Assembly: GCF_037055325.1 (NCBI RefSeq)
Contig: NZ_CP146373.1
Coordinates: 248,001 to 312,000, forward strand
DNA from: Arachnia propionica
Lineage (GTDB): Bacteria > Actinomycetota > Actinomycetes > Propionibacteriales > Propionibacteriaceae
Reading direction: 5' to 3'
DNA length: 64,000 nt
Shown here: positions 8,361 to 18,168 of the stretch, in pieces
Numbering within the stretch: position 1 is the stretch's first letter
Layout of the letters: each line of letters starts with the position of its first letter
Position numbers and translations under genes: made by a program
Notes under the pieces: generated by a model
Seen by the model: the letters and a program-made list of their open reading frames with translations, nothing else
What the model was told of the DNA's origin: nothing
Databases searched by the model: none

Positions 8361-9968
8361 ATGGAATGGCTGGGCTGGCTCATCGCCGGGCTGCTGGGCG
8401 TCATCTTGGGGATTCTCGCTTGGCGACAGAGGAGGGTTGCTCTTTCATTTATTCAGGAGAGAGCCCGCATCGAGCGCCGGAGCCGTTCAGACGCTGCATC
8501 GATTCGCAAGCAGGCAATCGAGGCGGCCGAGCAGCTCAGGGCGGATGCAGCACGCACACTTGAGCAGGCGAAGGAATGGGTTCAGGAAGCGGGGGCGGAC
8601 ATCGACAGGCGCCGAGAGGAACTAGACGCGTCAATCGCAGCGCAAAGGGCCGAGCTTCGCGAGCAACGCAGCGCGCAGGAGCGACAGGAAGAGCGCCTCA
8701 ACGAGAAGGAGGACCGGCTCGCAGCAGAAGCAGAGGGACTCGCCACACGGTCGGAACTCCTCGAACGGCAGCGTGCGGACCTCAGGAAACAGCGTGAGGA
8801 ACTTGTAGCGGAGCAGAAACGAGCGACCACAGAGCTTGAACGAGTGGCCGGGCTGACGGCGAGCGCTGCTCAGGCTGAACTCATGGCCGACGTCGAAAGA
8901 CAGGCTCGTTTGGCAGCAGCCACTTTGGCGCGTGACATCGAGGAAACAGCGAAGAAGGAAGCCGATCAGCGGGCCCGTGCGATAGTCGTGACCGCTATTC
9001 AGCGATGTGCTGCTGAACAGACGAGTGAATCTGTGGTCTCGAGCGTCGATCTTCCCAGTGACGAGATGAAGGGGCGAGTCATTGGGCGTGAGGGTCGTAA
9101 CATCAGGGCTTTCGAGCAGATCACTGGTGTCAATGTGATGGTGGATGACACTCCGGAAACCGTGTTGCTTAGCTGTTTCGATCCGGTGAGGCGTGAAGCT
9201 GCACGATTGACCCTCATGGATCTGGTGGCTGATGGGCGTATCCATCCGGCACGCATCGAGGAGGTGCACGCCCGTAGCATCCGGGTCCTGGACGAGCGCA
9301 TCAGGGCTGCGGGAAACGAGGCCCTCCTGGAGGTGGGGATCACTGATCTTCATCCGGAGTTGCTGCCTGTGATCGGTTCCCTCGCCTACCGCACCAGCTT
9401 CGGGCAAAACGTTCTCGCCCACCTGGTCGAGTGCGCACACTTGGCTGGGGTCATGGCGGCTGAGCTGGGGCTCGACATTGCACAGTGCAAGCGAGCAGCG
9501 TTTCTGCACGATATCGGCAAGGCTCTCACTCACGAGTCCGAAGGGCCTCATGCGATTATTGGAGCCGATTTGTTGCGTCGTCACGGTGAAAATCCCGACA
9601 TCGTTCACGCCGTCGAGGCGCATCACAATGAGGTGGAACCCCGTACCGTTGAGGCCATCCTTACCCAGGCTGCAGACGCCATCTCTGGGTCACGCCCAGG
9701 AGCGAGGCGTGAGTCGCTGGAGGCCTACGTGGAGCGGATGCAACATCTTGAATCCATCGCCATGGCTCATGAAGGTGTGACCCGCGCCTACGCGATGCAG
9801 GCGGGAAGGGAGGTTCGGATCATGGTTGCTCCCGAGGTCGTGGATGACGTGATGAGTCGGGTGCTTGCGCGTGAGATCGCGGCCGAAGTGGAGGCGAATC
9901 TCACCTATCCGGGACAGATTCGTATCACGGTGGTGCGTGAGTCACGTGCCACGGAGTTGGCTCATTGA
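8361..9968 (+). CDS. rny: Ribonuclease Y
   Basis: A 535-residue membrane-anchored endoribonuclease that starts mRNA decay. The N terminus has one transmembrane helix (WLGWLIAGLLGVILGILAW). It is followed by a long charged coiled coil (about 30-225), a KH RNA-binding domain (DEMKGRVIGREGRNIRAFEQITGV) and an HD domain with HDIGKA at about residue 383. ATG 8361 was chosen because AGGGG sits 6 bases upstream and it starts exactly at the anchor helix. The end overlaps the convergent epimerase gene by 7 bases. Confidence 0.94.
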   Translation: MEWLGWLIAGLLGVILGILAWRQRRVALSFIQERARIERRSRSDAASIRKQAIEAAEQLRADAARTLEQAKEWVQEAGADIDRRREELDASIAAQRAELREQRSAQERQEERLNEKEDRLAAEAEGLATRSELLERQRADLRKQREELVAEQKRATTELERVAGLTASAAQAELMADVERQARLAAATLARDIEETAKKEADQRARAIVVTAIQRCAAEQTSESVVSSVDLPSDEMKGRVIGREGRNIRAFEQITGVNVMVDDTPETVLLSCFDPVRREAARLTLMDLVADGRIHPARIEEVHARSIRVLDERIRAAGNEALLEVGITDLHPELLPVIGSLAYRTSFGQNVLAHLVECAHLAGVMAAELGLDIAQCKRAAFLHDIGKALTHESEGPHAIIGADLLRRHGENPDIVHAVEAHHNEVEPRTVEAILTQAADAISGSRPGARRESLEAYVERMQHLESIAMAHEGVTRAYAMQAGREVRIMVAPEVVDDVMSRVLAREIAAEVEANLTYPGQIRITVVRESRATELAH

Positions 9969-10855
9969 GCGTGCCCATGTGCGCGCACGCCCCAGACCGC
10001 ATTCGCTGAATCACCCGGGCGCAGCATAATTCGGTCCCTATACGTTGGCCCTTCGTTGAAGGCGTCAGGACCGCACGTCATCGGTTCCACCGCAATGCTG
10101 TCGCGGTGCGGCGCGGTGAACACTTGCGCCCACTGGGTGGTCGCTTCACCCCACACGTCGATCGTGCGACCGTCGCCGCTCAGACTGATGACCCAATCTC
10201 TGGTCAGGGGATCAGTGAAGGCAGTGTCCAGGACAGTTGTCTCTATGGCGCGGGGCTGGAGGAAATCGTGTGCGGGTGTTACGGGACCGAGCCGGATGGG
10301 GAGTCGCCTGTCAGGATCGACTGTCAGTTCCGCGTCGAACGGCACGGTCAACTTCACATTCGAGATGTCATCGAAACGGAAGTAGGGATGGGCGCCATAC
10401 CCCCAGGGAAAGGGTGAGGTTCCGATGTTCGTGGCGGTGACCTCCACCCTGAGGCCTCCTGCACCTAGCTGGTGCAGGATCTCCACGGCAAGGATCCCGG
10501 GCCAGCCGCGTCGGGGCCAGAGAACGACCCGCTGTCGAACAAAATCTCCGGAATGTGCCAGGGATTTCCACGCCAACCCCACGTTGAGGCCATGATTCGC
10601 ATTGTTCCGGGCCGGTTCGTTGATGGGCAGCTGGAACTCCTGGCCACTGAGACGATAGCGTCCGTCCCGGAGTCGGTTGGGCCAAGGAAATAGATGTGCT
10701 CCCTCCCAGCCCTTCGGGGCCTGGTCGGGTCCATGTGTTGCAAGGAGCTCTGTTCCGTCAAAGGTGAAGCTGCGCAGTCTGGCACCCACTTCGGTGATCA
10801 CGGCGCTGTAACTCCCGGCGTTGATCTCATATTGCTCGCCTGTTGGGAAGACCAT
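9962..10855 (-). CDS. Aldose 1-epimerase family protein
   Basis: A 297-residue galactose mutarotase-like protein. Family features are WPNRLRDGRY (sugar-binding Asn-Arg), NHGL with the first His, and GAHPYFRF with the catalytic His, followed by conserved acidic residues near the C terminus. It should interconvert alpha and beta anomers of an aldose, possibly galactose, since galK is elsewhere in the window but not adjacent. It converges on rny with a 7-base overlap. The exact substrate cannot be read from the sequence. Confidence 0.87.
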   Translation of the reverse strand: MVFPTGEQYEINAGSYSAVITEVGARLRSFTFDGTELLATHGPDQAPKGWEGAHLFPWPNRLRDGRYRLSGQEFQLPINEPARNNANHGLNVGLAWKSLAHSGDFVRQRVVLWPRRGWPGILAVEILHQLGAGGLRVEVTATNIGTSPFPWGYGAHPYFRFDDISNVKLTVPFDAELTVDPDRRLPIRLGPVTPAHDFLQPRAIETTVLDTAFTDPLTRDWVISLSGDGRTIDVWGEATTQWAQVFTAPHRDSIAVEPMTCGPDAFNEGPTYRDRIMLRPGDSANAVWGVRAHGHAQ

Positions 10856-11018
10856 GAATCAACACTAGAGGTTGTGTCAACAAGCGAGATTGCTGGTGGC
10901 GTCAGGAAATTGATCAGCGCGTGCGGGAGGAACGGCATGGGCGTGATACGTGAAGCACAGCCAACAGGTCGCCGAGTTGCGGCGGTTCGGCGTTGCACAC
11001 CACTAGAGTTGGGCCACC

Positions 11019-12485
11019 ATGACTTCACGCACTTACCACGTCATTACCTACGGCTGCCAGATGAACGTCCACGATTCCGAACGGATCGCGGGTTTGTTGG
11101 AGGAAGCCGGCTTGATGCGTGCCCCTGAGCCCGCAGAACCTGTTCTCGGAGCAGGAGCAGATGTGGTGGTCTTCAACACCTGTGCGGTGCGCGAGAACGC
11201 TGACAACCGTCTTTACGGCAATCTTGGGCACATGGCGGCAATCAAGGCACGCCATCCCGGGATGCAGATCGCGGTGGGTGGTTGTATGGCCCAGAAGGAC
11301 CGGGATGTGATTCTGCGCAAGGCGCCATGGGTGGATGTTGTCTTCGGTACTCACAACGTGGGCAGTCTTCCTACGCTGCTTGAGAGGGCCCGCGTAGAGG
11401 AAGCCGCCCAGGTGGAGGTGGTCGAGGCCCTGCAGACCTTCCCCAGCAACTTGCCGAGCCGTCGCGAATCGCCCTACTCCGCCTGGGTGTCGGTGAGTGT
11501 CGGATGCAACAACACATGTACCTTCTGCATTGTTCCGCAGCTCCGTGGAAAGGAGACTGATCGACGTCCGGGAGACATTCTTGCCGAGGTGCGGATGCTA
11601 GTTGACCAGGGTGTGCAGGAGATCACCCTTCTGGGGCAGAACGTGAACGCCTATGGAGTGGAGTTTGGGGACCGACAGGCCTTCGCGAAGCTGCTGCGTG
11701 CATGCGGCCAGGTTGAAGGTCTGGAACGAGTGCGGTTTACATCCCCCCATCCCAAGGATTTCACCGACGATGTGATCGTCGCCATGGCCGAGACCCCCAA
11801 TGTCATGCCGCAGCTTCACATGCCCCTGCAATCTGGCTCGGACGCGGTTTTGAAGGCGATGCGGCGCTCATACCGCAGGAAACGGTTCCTTGGGATCTTG
11901 GAACGTGTTCGGGAGGCCATGCCGCATGCAGCGATAACCACGGACATCATCGTTGGTTTTCCCGGGGAGACCGATGAAGACTTCGAGGCCACGATGGATG
12001 TGGTGCGTGAAGCGCGTTTCTCCGCCGCATACACCTTCCAATACTCGAAACGACCGGGAACCCCGGCAGCTGAAATGAAAAATCAGGTGGCCCCTGAGGC
12101 TGTCCGGGAACGCTACGAACGGCTGGCCGAGCTGGTAGGAAAGATCGCTTGGGAGGAGAATCGTCGCTTCGAGGGCGAGGAAATAGAGGTCATGTTTGCT
12201 CTAGGGGAAGGGCGCAAGGACTCCGCAACCAACCGTATGAGTGGGCGGGCCCGTGACAACAGGCTGGTGCATGTGGCGGTTGGTGAAGAGCCAACGGAAC
12301 GTCCGAGGCCCGGGGACATCGCCTATGCGACCATCACCCATGCCGCTCCGCACCACCTGAATTCCGATGCCCCGCTCAGGGGACTGCGGCGAACTCGGGG
12401 TGGCGATGCGTGGGAAGCCGCCAACACGGAGGTGCCTGAAACCACGGGAGTTTCTCTGGGCATGCCAGGCCTGCGGCGCCCCTGA
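11019..12485 (+). CDS. miaB: tRNA-2-methylthio-N6-dimethylallyladenosine synthase MiaB
   Basis: A 488-residue radical-SAM methylthiotransferase acting on i6A37 of tRNAs reading UNN codons. N-terminal cluster cysteines are in [16 protein letters not shown] and VGGCMAQ. The SAM-cluster CxxxCxxC is in [12 protein letters not shown] at about 163-170. The middle has the LGQNVNAYG motif and the C terminus a TRAM domain. It works after MiaA, whose gene is 450 bases downstream. A TAGAGT box lies 9 bases before the ATG and there is no Shine-Dalgarno, so the start may be leaderless. Confidence 0.95.
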   Translation: MTSRTYHVITYGCQMNVHDSERIAGLLEEAGLMRAPEPAEPVLGAGADVVVFNTCAVRENADNRLYGNLGHMAAIKARHPGMQIAVGGCMAQKDRDVILRKAPWVDVVFGTHNVGSLPTLLERARVEEAAQVEVVEALQTFPSNLPSRRESPYSAWVSVSVGCNNTCTFCIVPQLRGKETDRRPGDILAEVRMLVDQGVQEITLLGQNVNAYGVEFGDRQAFAKLLRACGQVEGLERVRFTSPHPKDFTDDVIVAMAETPNVMPQLHMPLQSGSDAVLKAMRRSYRRKRFLGILERVREAMPHAAITTDIIVGFPGETDEDFEATMDVVREARFSAAYTFQYSKRPGTPAAEMKNQVAPEAVRERYERLAELVGKIAWEENRRFEGEEIEVMFALGEGRKDSATNRMSGRARDNRLVHVAVGEEPTERPRPGDIAYATITHAAPHHLNSDAPLRGLRRTRGGDAWEAANTEVPETTGVSLGMPGLRRP

Positions 12486-12493
12486 ATAGAGAA

Positions 12494-12520
12494 CAACCCC
12501 CGGCCTGAGGCCAGAGGTTG
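12494..12520. terminator. Possible terminator hairpin after miaB
   Basis: CAACC/GGTTG arms enclose GGCC-TGA-GGCC with a 3x3 internal loop, starting 9 bases after the miaB stop. There is no U-run on either strand, so intrinsic termination is uncertain. Confidence 0.35.
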
Positions 12521-12653
12521 CCGAGGTGAGATGTCAAGAACCGCCCCGGTGGGGAGCGCCGTGGTGGCGGGCCGGTGAGACGGTGCGATGAGGAACGGGC
12601 CGGGCGACCAAGAGTATCGGTACACAGCCGCGAAACCCCGTTCGTATGACCTT

Positions 12654-12842
12654 CTACTCGCCCTCCTTCTTGTTGGCCAGACCGCCAACCTTGTCCTTGA
12701 CGAAATCGGTGGCCTGATTGATCTGCTCGCTGTGTTTGCCGCCAGTCTTCTCATCGATGAATTCGGCCCCCTTCTCGATTGCCTGATCGATGGTTTCGCC
12801 GTGTTGGGCCACCTGCTCGCCGATGTTGTCGAAGATTCCCAT
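12654..12842 (-). CDS. MT0933-like small antitoxin-family protein
   Basis: A 62-residue helical, acidic protein: MGIFDNIGEQVAQHGETIDQ, then AIEKGAEFIDEKTGGKHSEQI and a lysine-rich tail. This matches the actinobacterial MT0933-like antitoxin family (Rv0909-type). ATG 12842 was chosen because an AGGAGG sits 7 bases upstream; a longer start at 12875 is less likely. No toxin-like partner is adjacent on either strand, so it may be a general stress-type helical protein. It is divergent from miaA, with only about 95 bases between start codons. Confidence 0.78.
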   Translation of the reverse strand: MGIFDNIGEQVAQHGETIDQAIEKGAEFIDEKTGGKHSEQINQATDFVKDKVGGLANKKEGE

Positions 12843-12937
12843 GTCATTGCCTCCTGGTCTGAGTGCCTGGCGCACCGTAGGGATCCATCATGCCTGTTTC
12901 GGACAAGTTCCGCACCGGGACTGGCAGGATGGTGCTC

Positions 12938-13855
12938 ATGCATCCGCCCCTGATAGTGCTTGTCGGACCTACCGCGACGGGCAAGTCGGCGCTCGCGGTC
13001 TCGCTGGCCCGCGAGCTTATTGGGCGGGGGAAACCCGCCGAGGTGGTCAACGCGGATTCGATGCTGGTCTACCGAGGCATGGACATCGGTACCGCGAAAC
13101 CTTCCGAGGTTGAACGAGGTGGAGTTCCGCACCACCTGATCGACATCCTGGAGGTCACCGAGACCGCATCTGTTGCTGATTTCCAGGCCCGCGCCAGGGA
13201 AGTCATAGCGGATTTGCGGGATCGTGGAGTCGTTCCGATCCTGGTCGGTGGTTCTGCTCTTTACACTCGAGCCATCACCGATGCCTTCGAATTCCCGGGC
13301 TCAGACGCGGTTCTCAGGGCAGGGCTGGAAGCCGAACTGGAACGTGTTGGGGTGGAAGAACTGTACGCTCGCCTGACGGTTCTGGCCCCGGAATCTGCTG
13401 CTCGCATCGACCCCGGAAATGGCAGACGCATCGTGAGAGCGCTGGAAATCCGTGCGCTGACGGGGGGGCATCAAGCAGTGCTTCCCGATTGGACCTACGA
13501 ACTCGATGGGGTACACCAGGTCGGGCTGGAACTGGATCGGAATGAACTGGACAGCCGCATCGACGCACGGGTGGAAGAGATGTGGCGCCGAGGCATCGTG
13601 GCCGAGGTCGAGAACCTGATTCCTCGTGGCTTGCGGGACGGGCGGACGGCCTCCCGTGCGATCGGGTACCGACAGGTTCTCGCCTTCCTTGACGGACAGT
13701 GCAGCGAGGAGGAGGCGAAAGAGGAGGTGAAGCGAACCACCCGGAGGTTTTTCCGCAAGCAGCTAGGATGGTATCGACGGGACCCCAGGATCGTGTGGCT
13801 GCCTGCGAGGGATTCTGGTAACCCCGCCCGAATCATCGAAATCTCCGGGACGTAG
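12938..13855 (+). CDS. miaA: tRNA dimethylallyltransferase MiaA
   Basis: Adds the dimethylallyl group to A37 of tRNA, giving the substrate of MiaB. The P-loop GPTATGKS is at residues 10-17, followed by the NADSMLVYRGMDIGTAKPS substrate motif and VGGSALYTRAITD. The C-terminal RAIGYRQVLAFL and TRRFFRKQLGWYRRDPR stretches are typical. ATG 12938 (305 residues) has AGGATGG upstream; ATG 12890, 48 bases earlier with AGGGA before it, is a real alternative and would add 16 residues. Confidence 0.93.
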   Translation: MHPPLIVLVGPTATGKSALAVSLARELIGRGKPAEVVNADSMLVYRGMDIGTAKPSEVERGGVPHHLIDILEVTETASVADFQARAREVIADLRDRGVVPILVGGSALYTRAITDAFEFPGSDAVLRAGLEAELERVGVEELYARLTVLAPESAARIDPGNGRRIVRALEIRALTGGHQAVLPDWTYELDGVHQVGLELDRNELDSRIDARVEEMWRRGIVAEVENLIPRGLRDGRTASRAIGYRQVLAFLDGQCSEEEAKEEVKRTTRRFFRKQLGWYRRDPRIVWLPARDSGNPARIIEISGT

Positions 13856-13883
13856 AATTGTTGAATCGGGCTGGAAGGGATAG

Positions 13884-14708
13884 GTGGGCACTTTGTTCCG
13901 GTACACGTTCGCCAAGGGTCACGCCACAGGCAACGACTTCATCATCATTGATGATCCACACGGGATGCAGGATCTGAGCGCCGAAGCAGTTGCTGCGCTC
14001 TGCAACCGCCACACCGGTGTCGGAGGAGACGGGCTGCTGCGGGTGGTGAGGGCCGGCCAGGTGGCCGGAGAAGAATTCGATCCGGAGCTGTGGTTCATGG
14101 ACTACCGCAACGCCGACGGGTCGATTGCTGAGATGTGCGGGAATGGTCTGCGACTGTTCGCCCGCCACCTCTTGAATGATCAGCTGGTCCAGAGCGGGGA
14201 GTTCACCGTCGCGACCCGGGTGGGGCTCAAGCAGGTTCGGGTCGCCCGCGGAGGACTGATAGCGACGAATTTGGGTGTGGTTAGCTTGGGAACGGAACCT
14301 GTTGCCATCACTCACGAGGAGCGGATGTTTACGGGTCGGGCTGCCGATGTCGGCAATCCACACGTTGTTGTGTTCACAGACCATGACGTCCTCCGGCGAC
14401 TCGATCTTTCCAAAGCTCCATCATGGAGCCCCACGGATGCCTTTCCTGCGGGTGTGAACGTTGAATTCGTTCATGAAGTCTTGCCCGGGGAACTGCTCAT
14501 GCGTGTTCATGAACGCGGCTGTGGGGAAACCCTGAGCTGCGGCACGGGAGTGGTAGCCGCTGCAACCGCTTATCGTGATCGCAGTGGATTTGATGGTCCA
14601 ATCCAGGTGCGTGTCCGTGGTGGAGATCTGACCGTGAGCTTTGAGGGTGATGATGCCTGGTTGACGGGACCGGCCGTGATCGTAGCGCGCGGTGAGTACT
14701 GGAGCTGA
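13884..14708 (+). CDS. dapF: Diaminopimelate epimerase
   Basis: A 274-residue enzyme that converts LL- to meso-diaminopimelate for peptidoglycan and lysine. The two catalytic cysteines are present: Cys85 in MCGNGLRLFARH and Cys219 in SCGTGVVAAA. The N-terminal FAKGHATGNDFIII and the HTGVGGDGLL motif are also intact. GTG 13884 follows an AAGGGAT; a TTG 9 bases later is possible. It lies between miaA and hflX as in many actinobacteria, and lysA for the next step is encoded at 40.3 kb. Confidence 0.95.
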   Translation: MGTLFRYTFAKGHATGNDFIIIDDPHGMQDLSAEAVAALCNRHTGVGGDGLLRVVRAGQVAGEEFDPELWFMDYRNADGSIAEMCGNGLRLFARHLLNDQLVQSGEFTVATRVGLKQVRVARGGLIATNLGVVSLGTEPVAITHEERMFTGRAADVGNPHVVVFTDHDVLRRLDLSKAPSWSPTDAFPAGVNVEFVHEVLPGELLMRVHERGCGETLSCGTGVVAAATAYRDRSGFDGPIQVRVRGGDLTVSFEGDDAWLTGPAVIVARGEYWS

Positions 14709-14744
14709 GAATTTGTCGTCGGGGCCTGAAAGAATGGTCCGACG

Positions 14745-16139
14745 ATGAGCACTTCCTTTGAGACACAACCGCACCACGACGGTGATCAAGCTGAGCTTGC
14801 CGAGCGGCACTCGCTCAGACGAGTCATTGGTATGCGCACCGAATTGGAGGATATCTCCGAGGTCGAGTACCGCCAGCTGCGGCTGGAACGGGTGGTGCTG
14901 ATATCTGTGTGGACTTCCGGGACCCAGGAGGACGCCGATAACGCGATGGCCGAGTTGAAAATGCTGGCAGAGACCGCTGGCTCCGAGGTTCTGGAGGCCT
15001 TGGTGCAGCGGAGAAATCAACCCGATCCCGCCACCTACATCGGACGCGGCAAGGTGGAAGAAGTGGCCGATGTGGTTCGCGTCACCGGCGCCGATACGGT
15101 TGTCTGCGATGGCGAGCTGCAACCGGCGCAATTGCGGAATCTGGAAGATCGCATCAGGGTCAAGGTGGTGGACCGGACTGCGTTGATCCTTGATATTTTC
15201 GCATCGCATGCGAAATCTGCGGAGGGCAAGGCCCAGGTGGAACTTGCCCAGCTGCAGTACCTGAAACAGCGCCTCCGTGGCTGGGGTGGAAACCTGTCTC
15301 GACAGGCTGGCGGTCGCGCCGCTGGCGGCGCGGGTATCGGTGGCCGCGGGCCCGGTGAGACGAAACTCGAGACGGATAGGCGGCGCATTCACCACCGGAT
15401 TGCACAGCTTCGCCGCAGGCTCCGTGACATGGATGTCACCCGAGAAGGCAAACGCGCTGAACGCCGCAGAAACAGGGTGCCCAGTGTAGCGATTGTCGGA
15501 TACACCAATGCGGGCAAGTCTTCGTTGCTGAACCGGCTGACTGGCGCGGGTGTGCTCGTGGAGGATGCGCTGTTTGCCACCCTGGACCCCACCACCCGCC
15601 GCACCGAGACCCGGGACGGGAGGGTGTTCACGTTGACCGACACTGTCGGATTTATTCGTCATCTTCCACACGACTTGGTGGAGGTGTTTCGTTCGACCCT
15701 GGAGGAATCCACCACCGCGGATCTTCTCCTTCACGTAGTCGATGCCTCAGACCCGGATCCCGAGGGGCAGATCGCGGCGGTGCGTCAGGTCCTCGGTGAA
15801 ATCGGCGCCGGCGATGTGCCAGAACTGCTGGTCTGTAACAAAGCGGACCGTGCGGATGACGCCACACTGCTGGCCCTACGGGCCGGACATCCCGGTTGCG
15901 TGGTGGTTTCCGCTCGTACAGGTCAGGGCCTGGAGGAGCTGGCCGATGCCCTGGAGACCAAGCTGCCGAACCCGGAGGTACACGTCGAGACGCTCATTCC
16001 GTACAGCCGCGGTGACCTCATGGACCGCATCCACCGGACAGGAACCATTGAGGCGCTGGAGCACACCGGTGATGGCACCAAGGTGCGTGCGCGAGTCCAT
16101 CCCGGCTTGGCGGAGGAACTGAGCGAATACGGTGTCTGA
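14745..16139 (+). CDS. hflX: Ribosome-associated GTPase HflX
   Basis: A 464-residue GTPase that splits stalled or hibernating 70S ribosomes. The N-terminal HflX domain carries NPATYIGRGKVEEV-like residues and the glycine-rich GGRAAGGAGIGGRGPGETKLETDRR linker, followed by a helical coiled segment. The G domain has G1 GYTNAGKS near residue 252, G3 DTVGFIRHLP and G4 NKAD. The end overlaps the downstream helicase gene by 8 bases, which suggests coupling. Confidence 0.95.
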   Translation: MSTSFETQPHHDGDQAELAERHSLRRVIGMRTELEDISEVEYRQLRLERVVLISVWTSGTQEDADNAMAELKMLAETAGSEVLEALVQRRNQPDPATYIGRGKVEEVADVVRVTGADTVVCDGELQPAQLRNLEDRIRVKVVDRTALILDIFASHAKSAEGKAQVELAQLQYLKQRLRGWGGNLSRQAGGRAAGGAGIGGRGPGETKLETDRRRIHHRIAQLRRRLRDMDVTREGKRAERRRNRVPSVAIVGYTNAGKSSLLNRLTGAGVLVEDALFATLDPTTRRTETRDGRVFTLTDTVGFIRHLPHDLVEVFRSTLEESTTADLLLHVVDASDPDPEGQIAAVRQVLGEIGAGDVPELLVCNKADRADDATLLALRAGHPGCVVVSARTGQGLEELADALETKLPNPEVHVETLIPYSRGDLMDRIHRTGTIEALEHTGDGTKVRARVHPGLAEELSEYGV

Positions 16140-18123
16140 CCTTGCGGGACGGATCCTGGAGCGGGCGATCTCCGGGATCGATGGAGGCGAAAGGCCCGGC
16201 CAGGTGGCGATGGTGGCAGCTGTTGCCGACTCCTTGGAGGAGGGCACCCATCTGCTTGTCCAGGCCGGAACCGGAACTGGCAAGTCCCTCGGCTACTTGG
16301 CGCCAGCGCTGGCGCGGATCGTGGAGCGTGGCGAGGTCATTGTGGTCGCAACGGCCACCTTGGCGCTTCAGGCCCAACTGGCCGGCTCCGACATTCCGGC
16401 TGCTCTGGACGCGGTCGAGCATGTGGCGGGACAACGTCCCCGGGCCTGCGTGCTGAAGGGACGCAACAACTACGCTTGCCTGTTCCGTGCCCGCGATGGG
16501 TCTACCGAGAGCGGTCAAGGGACTCTCCTGGGGGCGGCTGAACTGAGCGATTCCCATGAATCTGGGTCGCCTTCAAAACTCGGAGTTGAGGTGTTGATGC
16601 TGCGTGAGTGGGTGGAGGAACAGCTCCTGGCGGGAGGGGCAGGTGATCGTGATGAGGCTCCGCCCCACACAGCCGCTGCTTGGCAACAGGTTTCCATCCC
16701 GACCCGGGAATGCCCAGGCGTCTCTCGGTGTCCTTTTGGCGGGGAGTGCTTCGTCGAGAGGTCACGGGAGTCGGCTCGGAGCGCGGATCTGATCGTTACC
16801 AACCACGCCCTGGTGGCGATCAACGCCATGCACGGTGGCACTGCGCTTCCGGAACACGATGCGCTGATAATCGACGAGGCGCACGAGCTGATGGGTCGCC
16901 TCACCACGGCTGCGACCGGGGAGCTGAGCGCTGGGGTTGCAGAACGAGTGGTGAAACGCTGCTTGGCCTGGCTGGGTGATGAACTGGGTGGTGACTTGTT
17001 GGATGCGGTCGAGGAACTACAGGATGCTCTGGCAGACAGCCCCACGGGACGCATCACTGGGGCTGACGTGCCGTTGCCGGTGGCCTGCGCCGGCCTTCGC
17101 GATGTCTCGCGCCGGGCGATCAGCGATTTGGGGAAAGACAGGGACAATCCTGAACGTTCTCAGGCGGCTGGGGCACTGGGGGAAATCTTCGACATTTCCG
17201 AACGAATCGCGCGACTGGCCGATCAGGATGTGGTGTGGGTCAGCCGTTCGGACGGGATGGGGGAGACTGTCCATGTTGCTCCGCTCTCGGTGGCAGGTTT
17301 GCTGCGGGAACAGGTGTTCGGGCAGGCAACCACGGTGCTCACATCCGCGACCCTCACACTGGGAGGTGATTTCCGGGTCTTCGCTACCAGCATCGGGCTT
17401 AATACTGCCGATGAGCTGAGCGGGTACGCTGGAGGAGCCGAAGGTGACGCCAGCTGGCGAGGGGTTGACGTGGGGTCTCCCTTCGACTACGCCAAGCAGG
17501 GTATCCTTTACGTCGCTGCATCTTTGCCTCCACCCGGTAGGGATGGGCTCACCGACGCCGTGCTGGCCGAGATCGCGCAACTCGTCTGGGCGGCTGGCGG
17601 ACGGACCCTGGGGCTGTTTGCCTCGCGTCGGAACGCCGAACAGGCGGTGACGCACTGCCGTCGGGTGTTGCCGGAGCTCGAGTTCCTATGCCAGGGGGAT
17701 GCGCAGCTTTCGGAACTTCAACGAAACTTCCGGGAGACACCGGCCACGAGCCTGTTTGGCACCATGTCCTTGTGGCAGGGGGTCGATGTTCCAGGAGAGA
17801 CCTGTCAACTGGTCATCATTGACAAGATCCCCTTTCCACGTCCCGACGACCCACTGATGCAGGCGCGCAAGAAAGCTGTGGACGATGCGGGAGGCAACGG
17901 TTTCATGGCGGTGGCAGCCACTCATGCGGCGTTGCTGCTGGCGCAGGGAGCCGGTCGGCTGATTCGGCGTGAGGATGACCGCGGTGTGGTCGCGATACTT
18001 GACCCTCGGGTCATCAGGGCCCGTTATGGAGGATTCCTCACTAGCTCTCTTCCGGGATTCTGGCGCACGAAGAACCTGGATATCGCTGCCAATGCGCTCT
18101 TGAGGCTGCGCGGCGCCGAGTAG
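16132..18123 (+). CDS. DinG/XPD-family ATP-dependent DNA helicase
   Basis: A 663-residue superfamily 2 helicase. Walker A GTGTGKS is near residue 47 and the DEAH box (IIDEAHELM) near 245. Four cysteines between them (NYAC, ECPG, RCPF, GECF) can hold the 4Fe-4S cluster of XPD-type 5'-3' helicases. C-terminal motifs include TMSLWQGVDVPGE, KIPFPRPDDPL and QGAGRLIRREDDRG. DinG and YoaA relatives unwind D-loops, R-loops and forked DNA during repair. The GTG start overlaps hflX. A strong hairpin spans its stop codon. Confidence 0.9.
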   Translation: MSDLAGRILERAISGIDGGERPGQVAMVAAVADSLEEGTHLLVQAGTGTGKSLGYLAPALARIVERGEVIVVATATLALQAQLAGSDIPAALDAVEHVAGQRPRACVLKGRNNYACLFRARDGSTESGQGTLLGAAELSDSHESGSPSKLGVEVLMLREWVEEQLLAGGAGDRDEAPPHTAAAWQQVSIPTRECPGVSRCPFGGECFVERSRESARSADLIVTNHALVAINAMHGGTALPEHDALIIDEAHELMGRLTTAATGELSAGVAERVVKRCLAWLGDELGGDLLDAVEELQDALADSPTGRITGADVPLPVACAGLRDVSRRAISDLGKDRDNPERSQAAGALGEIFDISERIARLADQDVVWVSRSDGMGETVHVAPLSVAGLLREQVFGQATTVLTSATLTLGGDFRVFATSIGLNTADELSGYAGGAEGDASWRGVDVGSPFDYAKQGILYVAASLPPPGRDGLTDAVLAEIAQLVWAAGGRTLGLFASRRNAEQAVTHCRRVLPELEFLCQGDAQLSELQRNFRETPATSLFGTMSLWQGVDVPGETCQLVIIDKIPFPRPDDPLMQARKKAVDDAGGNGFMAVAATHAALLLAQGAGRLIRREDDRGVVAILDPRVIRARYGGFLTSSLPGFWRTKNLDIAANALLRLRGAE

Positions 18124-18143
18124 AAGACCCGGCGCCGCGCAGC
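18105..18143. terminator. Bidirectional terminator between the helicase and M23 peptidase genes
   Basis: Two perfect 13-base arms (GCTGCGCGGCGCC at 18105-18117 and its complement at 18131-18143) with a 13-base loop. The left arm is coding sequence of the helicase gene and the loop contains its stop codon. It serves two convergent genes. No long U-run follows on the plus strand. Confidence 0.6.
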
Positions 18144-18168
18144 TGCTTGAGAGGAAAAGGGAGAAACC

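Noticed and set aside
14421-15734. 437-codon minus-strand frame across dapF/hflX
   Set aside because: Both plus-strand genes are secure from catalytic motifs, and this frame has no recognisable domain.
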